From: an uncultured Eubacteriales bacterium
GTDB lineage: Bacteria; Bacillota; Clostridia; Lachnospirales; Bianqueaceae
Assembly (NCBI GenBank): GCA_902782895.1
Contig: CACZPA010000142.1
Location: 1 to 10,101, forward strand
Length of the DNA: 10,101 bases
Reading direction: 5' to 3'
Part shown: one piece after another, positions 5,413 through 10,101 of the stretch
Layout: every line of letters begins with the position of its first letter
How positions within the stretch are numbered: the stretch's first letter is position 1
Translations under genes and position numbers: made by a program
The notes under the pieces: generated by a model
Told to the model about the DNA's origin: nothing
The model's input: the letters and a program-made list of their open reading frames with translations, nothing else
Databases searched by the model: none

Positions 5413-6381
5413 ATGGATCCATGCAAAAATTCACTGGGGTCACGCGACCCGCGTACGTATGCGGCGCTTCATCTGATCGGACTGGACACGAATTTCGCCC
5501 GGCGCGAGAATTCCTACACCATGTCCAAGCAGCATTTTCATGATTATTATGAAATCTACTATCTGCGGGAAGGCAGCCGTTTTTACTTCATCAAAGACAA
5601 TACCTATTACATCAAGGCCGGCGATCTGGTCATGATCGACCGGCATGAGGTGCACCGGACGCTCGAGACCATGGAGCAGTATCACGACAGGGCGCTTTTC
5701 AACGTCTATCCGGAAATGCTGCTGGACGCCCAGGGACATTTCAGCGACCTGCTGACGCATCTGTTCCGCAACGGCAGCTTTATTCTGTCCTTCTCCGGCG
5801 CGGACAAGGAGTACGTGGACAACCTGATGGAGCGCATCCAGCAGGAGATCCAGCGCAGGAGGATCGACCATGAGATCATGATCCGCGTGCTGGTGCTGCA
5901 GCTTCTGGTCTTTGCCGACCGTAACTACTGCATGCGCCGCAAGGAGACGGATAATTCCCTGCGCAAGAATAACCGCAGGCTTTTCCTGATCCTCAACTAC
6001 ATCAACAATCACTATAAGGAAGATCTGTCCCTGGAGAAAGTCGCCGAGCAGTTCTTCCTGAGCAAGTACTATCTGAGCCATGCTTTCCGCGAGCTGACCG
6101 GCTTCACGTTTGTGGAATATGTGAACAACGTGCGGGTCAAAGAGGCGGAGAAGCTTCTGGTCGAGACGACGCTCCCCGTGTCCGAAGTCGCGAAAGAAGC
6201 CGGCTACGGGACACTGACCCATTTCGGGAGGATCTTCAAGCGGGTGACGGGCACGTCGCCGCAGGTCTATCGCCGGGAAGAGCGCGAGCGCCAGCAGAAC
6301 GGGTATCTGATCTACCGTTCTCCGGACGCGCCGGGCGACCGCAAGCCGGAAGCAGAAGCGAAAGGAGATAAAATCGTATGA
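5413..6381 (+). CDS. AraC-family transcriptional regulator
   Basis: This 322-residue protein has an N-terminal cupin-type sensing domain (about residues 38-105; HFHDYYEIYYLREG at 41-54 and KAGDLVMIDRHEVH at 68-81). Its C-terminal AraC DNA-binding domain (about 190-287) has two helix-turn-helix units: LSLEKVAEQFFLSKYYLSHAFRE at about 205-227 and LPVSEVAKEAGYGTLTHFGRIFK at about 254-276. It likely binds a sugar from plant cell wall breakdown and controls the GH43 gene, whose ATG overlaps its stop codon as ATGA at 6378-6381. The ligand is inferred only from that neighbour. The start is uncertain: the ATG at 5413 has only a weak purine-rich stretch close by, and the GGAG at 5392-5395 is 17 nt away. 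The next in-frame ATG, at 5521, lacks a ribosome binding site and would cut into the cupin. Confidence 0.9.
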   Translation: MDPCKNSLGSRDPRTYAALHLIGLDTNFARRENSYTMSKQHFHDYYEIYYLREGSRFYFIKDNTYYIKAGDLVMIDRHEVHRTLETMEQYHDRALFNVYPEMLLDAQGHFSDLLTHLFRNGSFILSFSGADKEYVDNLMERIQQEIQRRRIDHEIMIRVLVLQLLVFADRNYCMRRKETDNSLRKNNRRLFLILNYINNHYKEDLSLEKVAEQFFLSKYYLSHAFRELTGFTFVEYVNNVRVKEAEKLLVETTLPVSEVAKEAGYGTLTHFGRIFKRVTGTSPQVYRREERERQQNGYLIYRSPDAPGDRKPEAEAKGDKIV

Positions 6382-7913
6382 AATACCGCAATCCCATCAT
6401 TCCCGGATATCATCCGGACCCCAGCATCTGCCGGGTCGGAGAGGATTTCTATCTGGTCAATTCGACGTTTGAGTTTTTCCCCGGCGTACCGATCTTCCAC
6501 AGCCGCAATCTGGCGAACTGGGAGCAGATCGGATATGTTCTGGACCGCCGTTCGCAGCTGGAGCTCGAGGGCTGCCGCAATTCGGGCGGCATCTACGCGC
6601 CGACGATCCGCTATCACGAGGGCATGTTTTACATGATCACGACGAATGTGACGTGGAAAGGCAACTTTGTCGTACACAGTGAGAAGCCGGAAGGGCCATG
6701 GTCCGAGCCGATGTGGATCGATCAGAACGGCATCGATCCGTCGCTTTTCTGGGACGATGACGGAACCTGCTATTATTGCTCGACCGGTACGAATGACGGC
6801 CTGCGCGGCATCTGGGCCTTCGCGATCGATCCGATGACGGGCGAGCGCCTGTCGGAGAAATACATGATTTCGACCGGCTGCGGCGGGCCGTGTACCGAGG
6901 GCCCGCATATCTACAAGGTTAAAGGCAAGTATTATCTGATGTGCGCGGAAGGCGGGACGGAATACCAGCATCACGAAGTAATCCTGCGCTCGGACCGTGT
7001 TTTCGGGCCTTATGAGCCCTGTCCGCGTCCGCAAGGCGCGATCCTGTCCCACGCGGCGCTCAAGCATTGTCCGATCCAGGCGACGGGCCACGCGGACCTT
7101 GTAGAAGACCAGAACGGCAACTGGTGGGCGGTTTTCCTGGGGATCCGCAACTTCAGCCATGCGCTGCTGCACAATCTGGGACGGGAGACCTTCCTTGCGC
7201 CGGTGACCTGGACGCAGGACGGATGGCCGATCATCGGAGAGGACGGCGTCGCTGCCCTCGAAATGGACGCGCCGCTTCCGGCGCCCGCGCTTCCCGTAAA
7301 TCACGATGTGCACTGCGATTTCAGCAAGGATGAGATCCCGGTCTGCTTTGAATATACGCGCAATCCGAATCCGGCCTGCTATACGCGCGACCGCGCGGCG
7401 GGTGCGCTGACACTGACAGGGACGGATACGCTGCTGTCGCAGCCGGCCTGCGCGCCGACCATGCTTTCCGTGCAGCAGCCTGAGTTCTGCACGCATACCG
7501 AAGCGGTTCTGGACCTTGCGTCCAATGCCGTGCGCGCCGGTATTTCCGCGTTCTACAATAACGATTATCATTATGATATCTATATCCTGAACGAGCTGGA
7601 CCGGAAGTATATCGGCTTTACCAAGGCGATTCACGACATGACCGTGGAGATCGCGCGTGTACCCGCGCCGGTCTCGGGCCGCGTGAAGCTCATGATCGAC
7701 AGCGACAGGGAAGGCTATGTTTTCTCGATGCAGGAAGAGGGCCTGGAGCCGGTCGTGCTCGGATCCGGCACCAATGCGGGCCTCAGCACCGAGGGCACGA
7801 AGACGATGACCTTCACCGGCACGATGATGGCCATGTTCGCGGAGCAGGGCAAGGGGATCTTCTATAATTTTCATATGGAAGTCCGTCCCGACAAGGTCGG
7901 ATTTACCGGTTGA
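6378..7913 (+). CDS. GH43 beta-xylosidase / alpha-L-arabinofuranosidase
   Basis: This 511-residue protein is a glycoside hydrolase of family 43 that cleaves xylose or arabinose from xylo-oligosaccharides. The inverting catalytic triad is visible: D14 in PGYHPDPSICRVG (general base), D120 in NGIDPSLFWDDDG (pKa modulator) and E174 in CTEGPHIYK (general acid). The five-bladed propeller occupies about residues 1-300. The C-terminal part (about 315-505) resembles the beta-sandwich domain found in GH43 xylosidases of the XynB type. Length fits that group. There is no signal peptide, so it acts in the cytoplasm on imported oligosaccharides, yet no transporter is in the window. An AAAGGAG site (6361-6367) precedes the ATG, which overlaps the stop of the AraC-type gene. 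Xylosidase versus arabinofuranosidase activity cannot be separated by eye. Confidence 0.94.
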   Translation: MKYRNPIIPGYHPDPSICRVGEDFYLVNSTFEFFPGVPIFHSRNLANWEQIGYVLDRRSQLELEGCRNSGGIYAPTIRYHEGMFYMITTNVTWKGNFVVHSEKPEGPWSEPMWIDQNGIDPSLFWDDDGTCYYCSTGTNDGLRGIWAFAIDPMTGERLSEKYMISTGCGGPCTEGPHIYKVKGKYYLMCAEGGTEYQHHEVILRSDRVFGPYEPCPRPQGAILSHAALKHCPIQATGHADLVEDQNGNWWAVFLGIRNFSHALLHNLGRETFLAPVTWTQDGWPIIGEDGVAALEMDAPLPAPALPVNHDVHCDFSKDEIPVCFEYTRNPNPACYTRDRAAGALTLTGTDTLLSQPACAPTMLSVQQPEFCTHTEAVLDLASNAVRAGISAFYNNDYHYDIYILNELDRKYIGFTKAIHDMTVEIARVPAPVSGRVKLMIDSDREGYVFSMQEEGLEPVVLGSGTNAGLSTEGTKTMTFTGTMMAMFAEQGKGIFYNFHMEVRPDKVGFTG

Positions 7914-7938
7914 AATCCCGCGAAACATCTGTTATAAT
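7910..7938 (+). promoter_or_regulatory. Sigma-A promoter of the queuosine operon
   Basis: TTGAAA (7910-7915) and a perfect TATAAT (7933-7938) are separated by 17 bp. The -35 box overlaps the GH43 stop codon (7911-7913), so the promoter begins inside the end of the preceding gene. Transcription should start near 7945, giving a leader of about 180 nt before queC. Confidence 0.85.
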
Positions 7939-7944
7939 AGCTAA

Positions 7945-8075
7945 GCTCGTCCGAAGGGGCAGCCGACAGTTCATTTGTACCTTCCTGTCGTTAAACAAAA
8001 CCGGGACTATGGTCGATCTGACTGTGCTTTTTTGAGATGATGACTTTAGGCTCCGCGTTTTGCGGGGCCTTTTTT
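7945..8075 (+). promoter_or_regulatory. Candidate preQ1-type riboswitch leader with pseudoknot and terminator
   Basis: The leader contains two pairings that interlock: GAAGG (7953-7957) with CCTTC (7980-7984), and CGACAG (7964-7969) with CTGTCG (7985-7990). The order of strands is that of an H-type pseudoknot, with the two 3' strands directly adjacent. An A-rich single strand, TTAAACAAAACC, follows (7991-8002), and then an intrinsic terminator. Known preQ1 riboswitches are compact H-type pseudoknots with A-rich tails, and they control just such queC/transporter/queF genes. The ligand is therefore inferred to be preQ1 or preQ0, with binding favouring termination. I cannot match the sequence to class I or II; class III is a candidate that needs a covariance search. 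Confidence 0.6.
8049..8075 (+). terminator. Intrinsic terminator in the queC leader
   Basis: GGCTCCGC (8049-8056) pairs with GCGGGGCC (8062-8069), including one G-U pair, around the loop GTTTT. Six T residues follow (8070-8075). It lies between the promoter and queC, 49 nt before the start codon, which fits transcription attenuation of the operon. Confidence 0.9.
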
Positions 8076-8124
8076 ATCGGCGAAAGCAGACTGTGTCAGC
8101 AAATTATGCAGTAGGAGTAAAGGA

Positions 8125-8889
8125 ATGAAAGCACTTGTACTATTCAGCGGCGGGCTGGACAGCTCGGTCTGCCTGGGTCTTGCCGTTAAGGCATACGGAG
8201 CCGGAGAGGTTCTGGCGCTGTCCATCTACTATGGGCAGAAGCACCGCAAAGAGCTGGAAGCTTCTGAGAAAGTCGCGGCTTATTATGGCGTGAAGCGGCT
8301 GACGCTCGATCTGGGTGAGCTTTTTCGTGGCAGCGATTGCACGCTGCTGGACGGTTCGCGGGAGGAGATCCCGCATGAGGATTACGCCGCGCAGCTACGG
8401 CAGACAGAAGGCGCGCCAGTCAGTACCTACGTGCCTTTCCGCAACGGGCTTTTCCTCTCGTCGGCCGCCGCGATCGCGCTGAGCAACGGCTGCGGGGAGA
8501 TCTGGTACGGCGCGCATGCGGATGATGCCGCGGGGAACGCGTATCCCGATACGAGTCCGGCCTTCAACAAGGCCATAACGGACGCGATCTATCTGGGCAG
8601 CGGGAACGCGCTCAAGGTCATCGCGCCTTTTATCGACAAGAGCAAGGCGGCGGTGGTAGCGGCAGGCCACGAGATCAGCGTGCCTTTTGAACTGACCTGG
8701 AGCTGCTATGAGGGTGGGGAAAAGGCCTGCGGCGTCTGCGGCACATGTCGGGACCGGCTCCGGGCTTTCCGGGAAAATGGCCTGACCGATCCGATTGCAT
8801 ATGAAACCGCCGGGGACACTTTGCAGAATACACCGATTGAACGGGAAGAATCGATGAAGAAAATGGGGACAGATACGAATGCCGAATGA
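8125..8889 (+). CDS. queC: 7-cyano-7-deazaguanine (preQ0) synthase QueC
   Basis: QueC converts 7-carboxy-7-deazaguanine to preQ0 using ATP and ammonia, a step in making queuosine for tRNA. The protein begins at the typical place with MKALVLFSGGLDSS, where SGGLDSS (residues 8-14) is the PP-loop that binds ATP. Other family motifs are YYGQKH (35-40), YVPFRNGLFLS (102-112) and GAHADDAAGNAYPD (129-142). The zinc site is formed by C194, C202, C205 and C208 in SCYEGGEKACGVCGTC. At 254 residues it is about 20-30 longer than most QueC proteins, owing to a charged C-terminal tail after residue 230 that looks unconserved. The AGGAG site at 8113-8117 lies 7 nt before the ATG. The gene overlaps the next by 11 nt. 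Confidence 0.96.
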   Translation: MKALVLFSGGLDSSVCLGLAVKAYGAGEVLALSIYYGQKHRKELEASEKVAAYYGVKRLTLDLGELFRGSDCTLLDGSREEIPHEDYAAQLRQTEGAPVSTYVPFRNGLFLSSAAAIALSNGCGEIWYGAHADDAAGNAYPDTSPAFNKAITDAIYLGSGNALKVIAPFIDKSKAAVVAAGHEISVPFELTWSCYEGGEKACGVCGTCRDRLRAFRENGLTDPIAYETAGDTLQNTPIEREESMKKMGTDTNAE

Positions 8890-9577
8890 ATTGATCTTTA
8901 TTATCACTGTGCTGATCTATCTGGGCAGCGTGCTCGGACTGTACAAGCTGTTCGGAAAGAACGGACTGTACGCTTTTGCGATCTTTGGAACGCTGCTCGG
9001 CAATATCGCGGTCTGCAAGAACGTGGATATTTTCGGCGTGTCCACGACGGCCGGGAACGTCCTGTACGCGGCAACGTTTCTGGTGACGGATATCCTTTCC
9101 GAGAAATACGGGAAAAAGGCCGCTGCGAGGGCCGTCGCTTACAGTTTTTCCATCATGATCCTGTGGATGCTGGGGTCGCAGCTCATTCTCTGGTTCGCGC
9201 CGAATGAGAACGACTACATCAACGAAAGCCTGAAGGTCGTCTTCGGCCTCGTCCCGCGGATCACCGTCGCGAGCCTTGCGGGTTTTATCGTCAGCCAGAA
9301 TCTCGACGTGTTCCTGTATCACTTTATCTGGAGCAAAACCGGCGGCAGCAGGGCACTGCTCTGGCTGCGCAATAACGGCAGCACCCTGACCAGCCAGCTG
9401 ATCGACACGGTTATCTTCACGACGCTGGCCTTCTGGGGCGTCTATCCGCAGAATGTTTTCTGGAGTATTTTGATCACGACGTATCTGTTCAAGGCGCTGG
9501 TCGCGCTGCTTGACACGCCCTTTATGTACTGGTCCCGTAAAATCGTTCCGCTGACGGAAAAGGAGAGCAAATCATGA
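8879..9577 (+). CDS. yhhQ: YhhQ/VUT-family queuosine precursor transporter
   Basis: This 232-residue membrane protein belongs to the YhhQ (VUT, vitamin uptake-like) family; E. coli YhhQ imports preQ0 and preQ1. Hydrophobic segments at roughly residues 5-23, 29-46, 54-73, 84-106, 122-140, 172-188 and 195-213 suggest six or seven membrane spans. Family motifs are FLVTDILSEKYGKK (67-80), QLIDT (173-177) and ALLDTPFMYW (209-218). The ATG at 8879 lies inside the end of queC (11-nt overlap) behind a short GGGG stretch at 8865-8868, so translation is probably coupled to queC. The match of the N terminus MPNELIFIITVLIYLGSVL to the family start supports this ATG. Context between queC and queF fits uptake of a deazaguanine precursor. 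The exact substrate is inferred. Confidence 0.93.
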   Translation: MPNELIFIITVLIYLGSVLGLYKLFGKNGLYAFAIFGTLLGNIAVCKNVDIFGVSTTAGNVLYAATFLVTDILSEKYGKKAAARAVAYSFSIMILWMLGSQLILWFAPNENDYINESLKVVFGLVPRITVASLAGFIVSQNLDVFLYHFIWSKTGGSRALLWLRNNGSTLTSQLIDTVIFTTLAFWGVYPQNVFWSILITTYLFKALVALLDTPFMYWSRKIVPLTEKESKS

Positions 9578-10056
9578 GAGAAAGAGAAAATCTGACAAAG
9601 CTTGGCAGCAAGCAGACCGAATACAAGACGACGTACGATCCTTCCGTGCTGGAGGCCTTCAGCAACCAGCATCCGGAGTACGATTATTTCGTCAAATTCA
9701 ATTGCCCGGAATTCACAAGCGTCTGCCCGATCACGGGCCAGCCGGATTTCGGCAATATCACGATTTCATACGTGCCGGATACAAAGCTCGTCGAGAGCAA
9801 ATCGCTGAAGCTGTATATGTTTTCTTTCCGGAATCAGGGGGATTTCCACGAAGACGTCGTCAACCGCGTGATGAAGGATCTGATCGCGCTGCTTGACCCA
9901 AAATACATCGAGGTGTGGGGGCGCTTCCTGCCGCGCGGCGGCATCTCGATCGATCCGTACTGCAACTGGGGCAAGCCGGACACCAAGTGGGCACAGGTCG
10001 CCTGGGACCGCATGCGCTACCACGACATGATGCCGGAGAAAACGGACAACCGGTAA
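9574..10056 (+). CDS. queF: NADPH-dependent preQ0 reductase QueF (preQ1 synthase)
   Basis: QueF reduces the nitrile of preQ0 to the amine preQ1 with two NADPH. This 160-residue protein is the short, single-domain type known from Bacillus. C51 in FTSVCPITGQPDFGN is the nucleophile that forms the thioimide with preQ0, and D58 is the proton donor. ESKSLKLY (residues 74-81) is the signature QueF motif for NADPH binding, and E93 in FHED recognises the substrate. These positions correspond to C55, D62 and E97 of the B. subtilis enzyme with a constant shift of four. The ATG overlaps the transporter stop as ATGA (9574-9577), and an AGGAG site lies at 9561-9565. It is the last gene visible in the operon. 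Confidence 0.96.
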   Translation: MRERENLTKLGSKQTEYKTTYDPSVLEAFSNQHPEYDYFVKFNCPEFTSVCPITGQPDFGNITISYVPDTKLVESKSLKLYMFSFRNQGDFHEDVVNRVMKDLIALLDPKYIEVWGRFLPRGGISIDPYCNWGKPDTKWAQVAWDRMRYHDMMPEKTDNR

Positions 10057-10101
10057 CCGGCCGCGTCGTGCCGCTGAGCCGGCCACGCCGGCCTCGCCCT
10101 C
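10057..10101. other. GC-rich end of window after queF
   Basis: These last 45 bases carry repeated GCCGGCC-like words and no start codon with a ribosome binding site. No T-run is visible before the window ends, so whether a terminator or a further que gene follows cannot be told. Confidence 0.3.

Noticed and set aside
5258..5476. 72-codon plus-strand frame starting within the promoter
   Set aside because: It runs through the promoter, the structured RNA and the terminator, has no ribosome binding site, and has no protein-like composition.
6312..7928. 538-codon open frame on the minus strand opposite GH43
   Set aside because: It is a shadow of the GH43 gene caused by high GC and codon bias. 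The product is rich in Arg, His and Ala, matches no family I know, and has no ribosome binding site pattern.

Overview
The window looks like a chromosomal segment of a GC-rich anaerobic Firmicute, most likely a Clostridia member (Lachnospiraceae/Oscillospiraceae-like gut bacterium). This is inferred from strong AGGAGG-type ribosome binding sites, sigma-A promoters with 17-bp spacers, split class-I-type hydro-lyase genes, an AraC/GH43 xylan module and a small queuosine operon. No rRNA, tRNA, insertion sequence, phage gene or CRISPR array is visible.

Left part, minus strand (about 3600 down to 1): a five-gene operon read from a promoter near 3651-3679. In transcription order it holds a fumarase/L-tartrate dehydratase-type alpha subunit, the matching beta subunit with an unusual repeat-containing N-terminal extension, a SAF-domain small subunit of the UxaA family, the UxaA-type large subunit, and the start of a LarA-like (lactate racemase superfamily, DUF2088) protein that runs off the window. 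Together they form a hydroxy-acid dehydration module: two different hydro-lyase systems plus a putative racemase/epimerase. The substrate cannot be fixed from sequence.

Middle: a divergent promoter region with two inverted repeats separates this operon from a plus-strand M18 zinc aminopeptidase (3772-5151). After it comes a near-consensus promoter driving about 100 nt of structured RNA that ends in a textbook intrinsic terminator (5293-5391). This is either a trans-acting small RNA with C-rich exposed segments or a terminator-controlled leader. An AraC-family regulator follows, its stop codon overlapping the start of a GH43 beta-xylosidase/arabinofuranosidase, so the two form a small xylo-oligosaccharide unit.

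Right part: a promoter overlapping the end of the GH43 gene drives a leader of about 180 nt (7945-8124). The leader contains a possible H-type pseudoknot and an intrinsic terminator. It precedes a tightly overlapping operon queC - yhhQ-type queuosine precursor transporter - queF. Gene content strongly suggests that this leader is a preQ1-sensing riboswitch. The operon makes preQ0 or takes up precursor and reduces preQ0 to preQ1 for tRNA queuosine modification; queD and queE are not in the window.
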